Assembly (NCBI GenBank): GCA_039817415.1
Contig: JBCBVV010000001.1
Span: 124,001-188,000 of the forward strand
From: JALEFZ01 sp039817415
Lineage (GTDB): Bacteria > Bacteroidota > Bacteroidia > J057
Length of the DNA: 64,000 bases
Direction of reading: 5' to 3'
The notes beneath the pieces were generated by a model. The model was given only the letters and a program-made list of their open reading frames with translations, made no database searches and was not told the DNA's origin. Position numbers and translations under genes: made by a program. The first letter of the stretch is position 1. Each line of letters begins with the position of its first letter. This document shows positions 17,551 to 26,485 of this stretch, in pieces.

Positions 17551-18573
17551 TCATTTCACGCTATGGGGATCGATCAATGGCAGACGGGCTACATAGTATT
17601 CTCCCTCTATCCCAAAAATCGGCTCTCTATCAGTTAATAACCTGTACTGTTCTCTCAGGTTGCTCTGCCCAATACCCGTAGAATGTATCATCTCTTTACG
17701 AGCTTGAAAATTATTTCTGACGACAAACTCATGTTTCTCTAAAAACAACTCTATTCTCAAGGGATTTTCCCCTGAGATAATATTGTGTTTGATAGCATTC
17801 TCCATCAACAATTGCAGGCTCAAAGGAGGCAAAAGCAATTGCTTGTGGATCTCGGGTACCTCAATGTACATCTGCAAATTGTTACCAAAACGAATTTGTT
17901 GTAAAAAGAAGTAACTACTCGCAAAATTCAATTCTCTTTCTAGGGGGACCAAGGTTTCATCCTTTAGGTCCAAAACATATCGATATACGCGGGTCAGCTT
18001 CGAAATAAAAGATTCGGCCAACTCAGGATCTTCATGAACCAAGGAGCTCAGCACATTCAGGGAGTTGAACAAAAAATGTGGGTTAACTTGATTTTTCAGC
18101 GTTTCAAAGCGGGCCAACATTCTTTCTTTTTCCTGCTTGGCTGCGAATAGTTCTAATTCGTGTTTTTCGGCTGTAAGGGAAAGATTTTCCGACTTTAGTC
18201 GATAGGCCTCTACAGCATTATCGATCAACACCTTGAGTTCTTCGTATTTCCATGGTTTGGTTACAAAGTAGTAGACCTTTCCTTTATTGATAGCGTCAAT
18301 GATGTCTGCTACATCTGAAAAGGCAGTCAGAACCATGCGTACGGGCTGAGGGTATTTTTCCTGTACTTGTTCGAAAAGCTGCACCCCAGTCATCCCAGGC
18401 ATTCGTTGGTCGCTGATGATGACACTTACCTCATGCTGAGCCAATATATCCAAGGCCTCAGCACCGGACTGGGCGGTTAAGACCTGAAAGTTCCTCCTAA
18501 AAGAAGCTTTGAAGGCCACCAGGTTGTGCTTTTCATCATCAACGTAGAGTATAGGAGTTTTCAGCTCGGACAT
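17551..18573 (-). CDS. Receiver-LytS-type histidine kinase
   Basis: A 340-residue cytosolic protein with a REC domain (D55 in IISDQRMPGMTG, KP at 106-107), a coiled coil (about 125-160) and a PF06580 His_kinase domain with H166 in NQVNPHFLFNSLN. The N box is kept (LMENAIKHN) and so is a Gly-rich STGIGQSNL. The G1 position reads VRNNFQ instead of DxG, a variant often seen in LytS-like Bacteroidota kinases. A receiver at the N-terminus of such a kinase means its activity is set by another kinase, probably the one upstream. No LytTR regulator is adjacent. Confidence 0.9.
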   Translation of the reverse strand: MSELKTPILYVDDEKHNLVAFKASFRRNFQVLTAQSGAEALDILAQHEVSVIISDQRMPGMTGVQLFEQVQEKYPQPVRMVLTAFSDVADIIDAINKGKVYYFVTKPWKYEELKVLIDNAVEAYRLKSENLSLTAEKHELELFAAKQEKERMLARFETLKNQVNPHFLFNSLNVLSSLVHEDPELAESFISKLTRVYRYVLDLKDETLVPLERELNFASSYFFLQQIRFGNNLQMYIEVPEIHKQLLLPPLSLQLLMENAIKHNIISGENPLRIELFLEKHEFVVRNNFQARKEMIHSTGIGQSNLREQYRLLTDREPIFGIEGEYYVARLPLIDPHSVK

Positions 18574-18683
18574 AAAACATCAATACATATACATGAATAC
18601 CAGGTCGGGAAATTAGGACTTTTTCAACAAAAGCCTTCCTCCTGTTTGTGATTCATGGTTGATGTGTATGTGTTGGGAAAGAA

Positions 18684-21600
18684 TCAAACTACCCGCTCAT
18701 CCTGCTCTAATGGAAGGGTAATCTCAAAGGTAGTTCCTTTACCCTCCTCACTATGGACCTTGATTCTTCCATTGTGCTTTTCAATAATGCCAAAGGAAAT
18801 TGAAAGCCCCAGACCTGTTCCTTCCCCTACATCCTTTGTCGTAAAGAAGGGGTCAAATATTTTATTGAGATAATGCTGTGGAATCCCAATACCCGTATCT
18901 GAGATGAAAATCTTGACGCATTCTTTTTTACCTGGCAAGCAGTGCGAAGCCGCCTCAGTTTTGATATTGATTTCGCCTAGGACTTGGCCATTCGCCTGAA
19001 CATTTTCTCCATATCTGGCTTCAATCGCCTGGATGCTGTTAGAAATAATGTTCATGAATACTTGATTCAGTTTTCCTGGTAGACATTCTATCACAGGAAT
19101 TTCATCGTAATCTTTGATAATGTTGATTCTGTCTTTGATCTTATTGTTTAACAAGGTCAAGGTAGAATCTATCCCTTGGTGTACATCCATGTGCTTGAAG
19201 AGGTCATGTTCTGTACGGGAGAAGATTTTGAGGCCATCTACAATCTGCTTGGTTCGATTGGCGCCTTCTTCAATCCCCTTCAGCAGGAGCTCCATTTCCT
19301 GAAAGAGATAAACCGCATCAATCTCCTCTGCATAGGAATCTATTCTTGAAACGGCTTTCTTAATGTCATCTGCCTTTTTGAGCAATTGGATCCGTTGGAA
19401 AAGGGTTTTGATTTCTTCGAAGTCCTTTTTCAAAGGACTGATATTTCCTTTTACATAGTTAATGGGGTTGTTGATCTCATGGGCAATCCCCGCTGTCAGC
19501 TGCCCCAAAGAGGCCATTTTCTCGGACTCCACTAATTGTGTCTGAGCCGCCTGAAGCTTCTTCATAGCCTCTTCTAGCTCAGAGTTTTTATCCTCTAATA
19601 AAGTGTGCTGACTGGCAATCTCTTCGTTTTTACGTTTGAGGGCCACTGTTTTCTTGACAATCTCTTTGTGCTGTTCCCAAATCTCATTGGTTCGTTCATA
19701 GACCAATCTTTCCAAATGTTCATTTTGAAGGTGGAGTCGTTGCGTATTTAACTTCACGGTCCCATAAACCAGGAAAATGGCGACAAAGCCGTATAGGATA
19801 AAGGCCCAAACTGACTTCCACCAAGGGGGTGAAACCTCAAATTTATAGGCGGTAACTCCACTGACCTTATCGAATTGGTCCTTTGCCTTTACTTGAAACT
19901 CATACTCGCCGGGATCAAGGGAGGAATAGTCCTTTTTTCTTTCACTGGTCCAAGCAGACCAATTGTCGTCATGACCTTTCAAACGATATTGGTACTCCGG
20001 AGTGGAATAAATGCCAAAGTAGGGAGCGGCAAACTGGATGGTAATCTGATTGTTGTTATGGGACAATTCTGGGTTGGCTACCATCAACCAGTCAGCGGCG
20101 ATAGGATGAAACCCGCCATGGAATATTACAGAGTCTTCTCCCAAGGTAACCTGTCGAATCACAGGCAGAGAAACCTCCATGTTAGGTATCTCAATTCGGG
20201 TATCGTAACAGAATAAACCTTCTGAGGTTCCTAGCCAAGCTCTCCCATCATCTTCGGCATACACCTTCCCCCAAATATCATAATCTTCAAGTTCTCGCAA
20301 GCTCAATGAGTCTTTTACATAAGAACCATCTTCTTGGGGAATGAGAATCTCAAACCATCTTCTCTTTTCTTCCTTTCTGCTGAGAAATAGCCTCCCATCA
20401 GGTGATTCAGAAACCGTAGATAAGCCCGTTTGTGGCATCCCTTTGATCGTAACGCTTTCCAGTCCCCTACCCTCTTCATAATCCATGATGGCCCTTTCAC
20501 TCAGGAAGTAGGTTTTCCCCTGAATCTTAAACATAGAGAGTAATCGACCTGTACTAGCCTGATGTTGAAATGTCCTAATACGAGCTATCTCAAACTCTTT
20601 ATCATCCTGCCAATTGACCAGCATCAATCTGTTCTCTCCTCTCAAGTCAATCAACCAGAGGTTACCCTCTCGGTCTTCCATGATTTGGTCGTATCGTCCT
20701 CTCAGCTCATCGAAAGACTTTAATATTTGCCACTTGCCACCTGTATGTTTGATGACTAACATTCGATTGGCTTCATCGTTGGCGAAGAAAACTCCCTTAT
20801 GGATGCTGGAAGGGGTCATCTCTCCTACAAAAGGAACTGTTTGTTGGTTCATCGCAGGTTTTGCGACTTTTCCTTCTATGCTATACAAACCTGTGATCGT
20901 ATTACCGATTAATTGCTTGCCACCATTGGGGACTTCTACCTCGTATAATTCCCAAGTCTCCGATTCAATGCCTTGTACACGTTCAAATTTATTTCCCGAC
21001 CAGACAAAGACGCCCTGTACAGTAGAGACATACAACTTATCCTTGTAGCGTTTGACGGAATAGACAAGGCCATTCAAGCCAAAAGACTCATCCCACACCC
21101 TTAGCGGAATGGTCATGTTCATATAAGTAATTCCTTTGGATAGGCAGAGCCAAATTCCTCCTCGATTGTCCACCGCCGCATGTAGGACAAGTCTATCCTG
21201 TAAGCCATTGGTATCATTGAGGTTCAGAAGTTTCTTCCCGTTTTTATCCAAAAAGAAAATACCATTTTTGACGGTCGTAATGAGGAAGTTGCCGTGAGCG
21301 ATTTTCTGGATACCTGAGAAATAGTATTCCATCAAGTCCTTGTCTATCTCGGTGCGAAGACGCCTTATGCTAAAATCGGCCTTGTTAAGGATCCAAAATT
21401 GATACTTCTCTGTAACAAGAAGGTAATGGTCATCATCATATTCCTCCATCTCAAGGATATAGCTGTCCTGAAATGGTCCTTGATCCTGTGAAAATTGTCC
21501 CCGATCTACTCTTACGAGACCTGTTTTAGGGGAGGCAATCCACAATTGATGGCCAACAAAAAACAAGCTGAAGGCCCTTTTTATCCCCTCCAGCGTATAC

Positions 21601-22097
21601 CTTTCCAATTTTCCTCCCCGCCATTCGAAATAGGCTGTATCCCCGCTTACTTGGAAAATAGCACCTTTATCTGTCCCAATGGCTACAATTTGTTTGTCCT
21701 TGATCGACTCCGAAACATCAGTAAGATGTCTGAGCGAAACAAAGATCATTTTTCCTTGCGAATCGGGCTCGAGGTATCCAAAGTCTCCTACCCCGCCTAA
21801 GTATACCTTGCCGGTGGAATCAGTTGCTAGGGACCTGACAGCAGATTGGGAGGGAATATCTATTAATCTCCAAGATGCGCCATCATATTCCATTAGGCCT
21901 AGGAAGTTGGCGAAGTACATAATACCTCTATAGTCTTGTACAGCCATGTAATTGGCTGAACTAGCTTGGTATTCTCTTGGCTTGAAGTTTCTTAAAATTG
22001 GCTTTCCAATACCCTGTGCAGATAATTGGGGAATTTGGTTTATACCAAAGGCAATCAGCAGAAGACCCCAAAAATATGTACATAGTCGGTTTTTCAT
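18684..22097 (-). CDS. Beta-propeller (two-component regulator propeller) sensor histidine kinase
   Basis: 1,137 residues from the ATG at 22097, where a signal peptide starts (MKNRLCTYFWGLLLIAFG); the frame is open to a TTG further upstream. Order: periplasmic Reg_prop beta-propeller repeats (about 40-670), a Y_Y_Y domain (PEYQYRLKGHDDNWSAW, about 700-760), one membrane segment, a long coiled coil, HisKA with H873 in GIAHEINNPINYV, and a GHKL ATPase with QVFMNIISNSIQAI, DTGIGIP and GEGTGLGLSIS. No receiver is attached, unlike hybrid HTCS proteins; two separate receiver proteins follow in the same direction (gaps of 110 and 100 bases). Propeller kinases often sense glycans, but no sugar genes are near. 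Confidence 0.92.
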   Translation of the reverse strand: MKNRLCTYFWGLLLIAFGINQIPQLSAQGIGKPILRNFKPREYQASSANYMAVQDYRGIMYFANFLGLMEYDGASWRLIDIPSQSAVRSLATDSTGKVYLGGVGDFGYLEPDSQGKMIFVSLRHLTDVSESIKDKQIVAIGTDKGAIFQVSGDTAYFEWRGGKLERYTLEGIKRAFSLFFVGHQLWIASPKTGLVRVDRGQFSQDQGPFQDSYILEMEEYDDDHYLLVTEKYQFWILNKADFSIRRLRTEIDKDLMEYYFSGIQKIAHGNFLITTVKNGIFFLDKNGKKLLNLNDTNGLQDRLVLHAAVDNRGGIWLCLSKGITYMNMTIPLRVWDESFGLNGLVYSVKRYKDKLYVSTVQGVFVWSGNKFERVQGIESETWELYEVEVPNGGKQLIGNTITGLYSIEGKVAKPAMNQQTVPFVGEMTPSSIHKGVFFANDEANRMLVIKHTGGKWQILKSFDELRGRYDQIMEDREGNLWLIDLRGENRLMLVNWQDDKEFEIARIRTFQHQASTGRLLSMFKIQGKTYFLSERAIMDYEEGRGLESVTIKGMPQTGLSTVSESPDGRLFLSRKEEKRRWFEILIPQEDGSYVKDSLSLRELEDYDIWGKVYAEDDGRAWLGTSEGLFCYDTRIEIPNMEVSLPVIRQVTLGEDSVIFHGGFHPIAADWLMVANPELSHNNNQITIQFAAPYFGIYSTPEYQYRLKGHDDNWSAWTSERKKDYSSLDPGEYEFQVKAKDQFDKVSGVTAYKFEVSPPWWKSVWAFILYGFVAIFLVYGTVKLNTQRLHLQNEHLERLVYERTNEIWEQHKEIVKKTVALKRKNEEIASQHTLLEDKNSELEEAMKKLQAAQTQLVESEKMASLGQLTAGIAHEINNPINYVKGNISPLKKDFEEIKTLFQRIQLLKKADDIKKAVSRIDSYAEEIDAVYLFQEMELLLKGIEEGANRTKQIVDGLKIFSRTEHDLFKHMDVHQGIDSTLTLLNNKIKDRINIIKDYDEIPVIECLPGKLNQVFMNIISNSIQAIEARYGENVQANGQVLGEINIKTEAASHCLPGKKECVKIFISDTGIGIPQHYLNKIFDPFFTTKDVGEGTGLGLSISFGIIEKHNGRIKVHSEEGKGTTFEITLPLEQDERVV

Positions 22098-22459
22098 AGA
22101 AGGAATATACGGTGTTTCCACAACTAATGGTACGCTCAAAATTAGCTCATGCTACCTGTAGAACTTGCTTACTCATGTAGAGAAGCCTATATGAAAAGAC
22201 TCAATCCCTTACATAAAGGTTGATATATAGGGAATTTTATAAACATCATGGATCAAACTACCCGCAAAAGATGCCGACAAACTTGCCTTCTATTTGGGTA
22301 AAATGTGCCTTATTCTATTCCAAAAGGCGGTCTGGTAATTTTGAAAACCCTAATATGATCAAAAATGGTTAATCCCCGACCTAAATTACTAGGTCGGTTT
22401 TGAAAGGATTCTATATATTTACCCTCAATAATTTTCAACTCATCCAACCTTAAGAAATT
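22098..22459. other. Divergent promoter region, 362 bases
   Basis: It separates the leftward propeller kinase from the rightward gene at 22460. A TAATTTTG (22336-22343, plus strand) could be a -7 element, without a good -33 partner. A terminator-like hairpin lies at 22376-22402. No coding frame was found. Confidence 0.55.
22376..22402 (+). terminator. Terminator-like hairpin upstream of 22460
   Basis: A seven-base stem (22376-22382 with 22391-22397), loop of eight, followed by TTTTG. It stands 58 bases before the ATG of the next gene with no gene upstream on this strand. It could be a leader attenuator or the end of a small RNA that starts near 22350. Confidence 0.45.
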
Positions 22460-23299
22460 ATGAAATTCATGCATCGTTGCCTTATGGCGACCCTATTTTT
22501 GGGAATGATGGTCAGCCAAGTGGCCTTTGCGCAGGAGAATGTTGACAAGGACAAAATCAAAAAAGAACTTCAGACATTTGTAGAGGATTTCGCAGATGCC
22601 TACGCCAGCATCCCGCAGACCAAAAACAAAAGCGAAGTCCTAAAATACTTCTCTAAAACTGCTACTTCGAATATATTCGTATTCAATATCTCTGGTAAAT
22701 CAAGAGTATCCAACAGTACTTATGCAGGATTCGAAGCCTACCTCAACAACATACTTCGTGCTTCCAATCTTAGCCTCACCTACAATGTTGGAAACATTGC
22801 TTACACCCACCTCGGAAACAAAAATTCTACTTTAGTTTACACAGTAGACTATGAAACCAAAGAAGAAAACGGTATCTGGGTAAAAGGAAAAGAAACCGTA
22901 ACCATGGCTCTTGAAAGAATGAGTGGGGAGTGGAAAGTAGTACACTACACCATCATGCAGGTAGAAGACGAGAAGCTAAAAGGAACATGTTTGTGTGAGC
23001 TATTCGTTTCTCAGGGAGACGATGCGGAAGTAATTGCCAAAACCACCATCCCTGAAGGGAGATCATACTCTAAAAAATTCGACAGTTTTGAATTCAAGAC
23101 AATCGGAAATGATAAGTTAATCAAAGTGGGCAACTACGTATTCAAAAGAACCAAATCTGGCGAACTTTTTGCCTTGGAGGCAGACGAAGATGTATCTATA
23201 GGTGTAACAACTGGTCAACGTGAGACTGTTTTGTCCATCATTAGAGATTATCTATACAAGGATAGCTGTACACGTCTGAAGACAAAGACAAATAAGTAA
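22460..23299 (+). CDS. Secreted NTF2-like (SnoaL/DUF4440-like) protein
   Basis: 279 residues with a signal peptide (MATLFLGMMVSQVAFAQ). Residues about 30-175 look like an NTF2-fold domain: a helical start (LQTFVEDFADAYAS), a middle strand (YNVGNIAYTHLGNKNSTLVYTVDYET) and the closing GEWKVVHYTIMQV typical of SnoaL-like proteins. The C-terminal 100 residues, with LCELFVSQ, are not recognised. The ligand is unknown. It is a single-gene unit with a strong terminator. Confidence 0.72.
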   Translation: MKFMHRCLMATLFLGMMVSQVAFAQENVDKDKIKKELQTFVEDFADAYASIPQTKNKSEVLKYFSKTATSNIFVFNISGKSRVSNSTYAGFEAYLNNILRASNLSLTYNVGNIAYTHLGNKNSTLVYTVDYETKEENGIWVKGKETVTMALERMSGEWKVVHYTIMQVEDEKLKGTCLCELFVSQGDDAEVIAKTTIPEGRSYSKKFDSFEFKTIGNDKLIKVGNYVFKRTKSGELFALEADEDVSIGVTTGQRETVLSIIRDYLYKDSCTRLKTKTNK

Positions 23300-23321
23300 T
23301 TTTGTCAAGCACATATTAGAA

Positions 23322-23356
23322 GAAAAGGGAGGACCTAAACAGTCCTCCCTTTTCTT
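23322..23356 (+). terminator. Intrinsic terminator
   Basis: An inverted repeat of about 12 base pairs (AAAAGGGAGGAC with GTCCTCCCTTTT) closes 23 bases after the stop, and a T-rich end follows. Confidence 0.85.
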
Positions 23357-23495
23357 ATTTCCTTTGATCTATCATATAATATCCAGTAACGAAAGATTTT
23401 ATTTCTCTTTTTTATTTTGTGAAGGTAACTTTTCGGAAGATTACTCCTCTCAAGGAGAAATACATCTAACCTAACAGCATTTACACACGAAAAAA

Positions 23496-24323
23496 ATGGA
23501 AGATCTACAACAAACTATTTCCAAAGGAATTGAAGCTCTGGTAACAAATACCATTGAGTATGCGCCAAAAATTCTTTTGGCAATTGTCGTCCTCGTCATT
23601 GGTAACGCTGTCATTAAGCGCGTAAATAAGCTTATCAGCAAAGCTCTTGATGGAAGAAAACTGGATGAGGGATTGAAAAGGTTTCTGATCAATATTGCTA
23701 CAGTTCTTCTACGTGCAGCACTGATCATTGCAGTTCTTCAAATGGTAGGCGTAGAAACGACTTCTCTCCTTGCGATTTTGGGTGCAGCAGGTTTGGCTGT
23801 AGGCCTAGCCTTACAAGGATCTTTGTCCAACTTCGCTGGCGGTGTGATGATTCTATTGTTCAAGCCTTTTAAAATCGGCGATTTGATCACAGCACAAGGA
23901 CATACAGGACATGTAAGAGACATCAATCTGTTTGTAACTACTCTTGAAACGCCAGAAAGCAAGACAGTTATCGTTCCTAATGCTCCCCTTTCCAATGGAG
24001 ATATCACCAACCTTACTTCTCTTGGTAAGTTAAGAGTCGACCTTGTCGTAGGAATTTCATACGATGCAGACATCAAGCAGGCAAGAGAAGTCCTCATGAA
24101 AGTTATGGAGGAAGATCCTAAGGTAATGGATAACCCAGCTCCATCTGTAAATGTATTAGAACTAGCTGATAGCTCTGTAAACTTGGCTGTTAGGCCATAT
24201 GCGACTCCAGCTGATTATTGGGATGTCTATTTCGGGATCACAGAGAAAGCTAAGATTGCCCTTGACGCTGCTCAAATTGAGATTCCTTACCCACAAGTGG
24301 TACATCATCAGGCTAACTCCTAA
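23496..24323 (+). CDS. mscS: Small-conductance mechanosensitive channel
   Basis: A 275-residue MscS-family channel that releases solutes on hypo-osmotic shock. Three membrane helices: about 24-45, 67-90 and the pore helix TM3 with AGLAVGLALQGSLSNFAGGVMIL. The beta domain follows (FKIGDLITAQGHTGHVRDINLF, then PNAPLSNGDITNLT), then the C-terminal alpha/beta part. The length is normal for the short MscS form. It is a single-gene unit closed by a terminator. A near-consensus TATTTTG at about 23423 may be its -7 element. Confidence 0.94.
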   Translation: MEDLQQTISKGIEALVTNTIEYAPKILLAIVVLVIGNAVIKRVNKLISKALDGRKLDEGLKRFLINIATVLLRAALIIAVLQMVGVETTSLLAILGAAGLAVGLALQGSLSNFAGGVMILLFKPFKIGDLITAQGHTGHVRDINLFVTTLETPESKTVIVPNAPLSNGDITNLTSLGKLRVDLVVGISYDADIKQAREVLMKVMEEDPKVMDNPAPSVNVLELADSSVNLAVRPYATPADYWDVYFGITEKAKIALDAAQIEIPYPQVVHHQANS

Positions 24324-24348
24324 GATGAATCTACTTTAGAAACGCATA

Positions 24349-24380
24349 AAGAACAGGCTTCACAGTCTGTTCTTTTTTTT
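24349..24380 (+). terminator. Intrinsic terminator of mscS
   Basis: An eight-base stem (AAGAACAG with CTGTTCTT) is followed by a run of eight T. Confidence 0.88.
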
Positions 24381-24537
24381 GTGAGACTACATACCTTCTG
24401 CTTAGTTGCATTTTTTATCAGGTTGGGCAAATGGGGTCAATTTTTGATTCAAACTGATAAATCTGAGGGGCTTCATATGGGGTATATAATAATGTCTAAC
24501 GCACAGACATACTATTTACCCCAAAAGATAAGTCAAA

Positions 24538-24927
24538 ATGAAAAAGTTTACGTTTACTGCCTTCGCCGCCTTCGCTTTCATGTTTGCCATGACCTCTTGT
24601 ACGGTTGAAGACCAAATTTTACCCAGCACAGCAACAGAAGTCGAGGCAGAAGATGGAAGAGAAGTAGTTACCCAAGATTTCGATACTGAGGCTTTTGCTG
24701 AGGATGATTTTGCAAAAAGCCAACGCTCTGAGGCCAGTACAGAAATGATCGAGCTAGAAGAAGATGAAGCCTTGAGAGAAGTAAACGAAGATACCGCCGT
24801 AGAAGGTTATAGCAATAAAGGAAACACCCAATCTCTAAAGAGTTCTGACCGTGAGCAAATGAATGACTCCGCAGAAAAAACTGTTATCACACAACGACCA
24901 AGAGCTAACAAAACCTCAGACCTATAA
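24538..24927 (+). CDS. Acidic lipoprotein of unknown function
   Basis: A 129-residue protein with a lipoprotein signal peptide; the lipobox MTSC puts the lipidated Cys at 21. The mature part is strongly acidic and low in complexity (ELEEDEALREVNED), with no predicted fold that I recognise. It is probably membrane-anchored in the periplasm or at the surface. Single-gene unit ended by a terminator. Confidence 0.7.
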   Translation: MKKFTFTAFAAFAFMFAMTSCTVEDQILPSTATEVEAEDGREVVTQDFDTEAFAEDDFAKSQRSEASTEMIELEEDEALREVNEDTAVEGYSNKGNTQSLKSSDREQMNDSAEKTVITQRPRANKTSDL

Positions 24928-24974
24928 GGGTCTACTAAGAATAAAGCCCGTTGTCAATATTCACCCACAACTCT

Positions 24975-25004
24975 AAAGCCTCCTTTTCAGGAGGCTTTTT
25001 TTTG
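24975..25004 (+). terminator. Intrinsic terminator
   Basis: An inverted repeat (AAAGCCTCC with GGAGGCTTT, four-base loop TTTCA region) with a run of eight T. Confidence 0.9.
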
Positions 25005-25079
25005 AACCCTAGGTAAAATGAAGTGTAGAAGGAGGCATAGTTCTTCTTTTCTTTGACGAAAGGCTTAACTTTGTATGCA

Positions 25080-25964
25080 ATGAGTCAATTGGAGAATAAA
25101 TTCTGGCGACAACGCAGGCGGAGCAACTACATGTTGACCACCTTGGGTATTGCCCTCGTTCTTTTCATGTTGGGCATGTTGGGTGCCATCATGCTGAAAG
25201 GCTATGATGTCATGACAAACGTCGAGAAGGAATACCGAGTCATTAAAGTCTTGCTGAATGACTATTTGGCGGAACAATTGAAAGATGAATTGGCGCAAAA
25301 GCTTGATTCATTGCCTTATGTAGATGAAGTCTCTTATGTATCCAAAGAGGAGGCTGCAGATCAGGGCTTACTTAAGTTAAGCGAAGATGCCTCTGACATT
25401 GTGCTCGAAAGTCTCAAGGGTGTCAATCCATTCTTGGCGTATTTTGAGTTAAAGATTAACCTTCTCCACTTAAGGCAACATGGCTTAAGCCAAATCAAGG
25501 AGTTTTTAAAAGATGAGAAGGCAGTCTCCCGTGTAGAGAATGTCCAAGATGTAATTCCTGGATTGGATCAGAATCTGAAAGTCTTAAGATGGTTAGGTCC
25601 TGCCATTATGCTCATTTTAGCTTTACTTGGGATCTTCCTCATTTATACCACCATTAGGCTTTCCATTTTTGCCCAACGAATGAACATTAGAACGATGGAA
25701 TTAATTGGGGCGAGCCGAGGATTTATCAGGAGGCCATTTTTATGGCGAGGCATTTTGCAAGGCCTTTTAGGAGCGGTAATCGCGACTGGTGGGGTAACAT
25801 CTCTCCTGTATCTCTTTTTTGTTCAGTCAGGTGAATCCCTCGCGATGCCCATATTGATTGTATTATTAGGTGGAATTGTGTTATTTGGCCTCGTCATGGG
25901 CTTTTTAGGAAGCTATCGGGCCGTAAATAAATATTTGAACCGAAATCTTGATGAACTGCTGTAG
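25080..25964 (+). CDS. ftsX: Cell division protein FtsX
   Basis: 294 residues from the ATG at 25080 (MSQLENKFWRQRRRSNY); an upstream TTG would only add unrelated residues. FtsX is the membrane partner of the ATPase FtsE and links divisome activity to cell-wall hydrolases. Seen: N-terminal basic segment, TM1 (about 22-44), a periplasmic domain with the DEVSYVSKEEA block, and three more helices with the MNIRTMELIGASRGFIRRPFLWRGILQGLLGA motif. ftsE is not nearby, which is usual in Bacteroidota. The DUF3098 gene starts two bases after the stop. TAACTTTG at 25066-25073 resembles a -7 element and would give an almost leaderless mRNA. Confidence 0.93.
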   Translation: MSQLENKFWRQRRRSNYMLTTLGIALVLFMLGMLGAIMLKGYDVMTNVEKEYRVIKVLLNDYLAEQLKDELAQKLDSLPYVDEVSYVSKEEAADQGLLKLSEDASDIVLESLKGVNPFLAYFELKINLLHLRQHGLSQIKEFLKDEKAVSRVENVQDVIPGLDQNLKVLRWLGPAIMLILALLGIFLIYTTIRLSIFAQRMNIRTMELIGASRGFIRRPFLWRGILQGLLGAVIATGGVTSLLYLFFVQSGESLAMPILIVLLGGIVLFGLVMGFLGSYRAVNKYLNRNLDELL

Positions 25965-25966
25965 TT

Positions 25967-26335
25967 ATGGCGAAGAAAGGAAATTCAAATCAGCGTAGGA
26001 AATCAACCAGCACCCGTAAACCGGTTTCCAAATCCCAGACAAAAAGAGTGGTAAAAACCACCAAAACGGCTGAAGCTGTAGCTGAAGCACCTGTCAAAAA
26101 ACCTGTAGTCGAAAAGAAAGAAGTTGTCCTTCCTTTTGGACGAATGAACTACATACTACTTCTCGTTTGTGTTGCCGTGATTACCTTCGGCTTTTATCTA
26201 ATGTCTCTAGAGCCATTTATTGATGCGCAGCAATTTTCTATCGCCCTATATGTAGCTCCACCTATCGTTGTGGCAGGCTTTTTGGGTGTCATATATGCCA
26301 TCATGTACAAGCCCAAACCAGAATCAACATCCTGA
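25967..26335 (+). CDS. DUF3098 family membrane protein
   Basis: A 122-residue protein. Residues 1-58 are Lys/Thr-rich and probably cytosolic. Two membrane helices follow, separated by the FYLMSLEPFIDAQQFSIALYVAPP segment typical of DUF3098. Gene order ftsX-DUF3098-uppP recurs in Bacteroidota, which suggests a role in envelope growth, but none has been assigned to my knowledge. Confidence 0.88.
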   Translation: MAKKGNSNQRRKSTSTRKPVSKSQTKRVVKTTKTAEAVAEAPVKKPVVEKKEVVLPFGRMNYILLLVCVAVITFGFYLMSLEPFIDAQQFSIALYVAPPIVVAGFLGVIYAIMYKPKPESTS

Positions 26336-26485
26336 TCTTTCACGAAGCTTAGCCCAAGTTCAGTTAAGGCATAGATTCATACCAGTAAGGAAAAGGAAGT
26401 ATAAGGTTGAGGTGAAAGGGCTGGTAAACTAGGCATCATTTCCGACATTTATCGCACACACGAAATCTCTTTCACGTAGTAATTT

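Noticed and set aside
20614..21048. 144-codon plus-strand frame inside the propeller kinase
   Set aside because: Antisense to repeats of the beta-propeller; no domain recognised.
24381..24608. Forward frame overlapping the lipoprotein start
   Set aside because: The lipoprotein frame with its lipobox is better; the other frame runs through a terminator tail and has no features.
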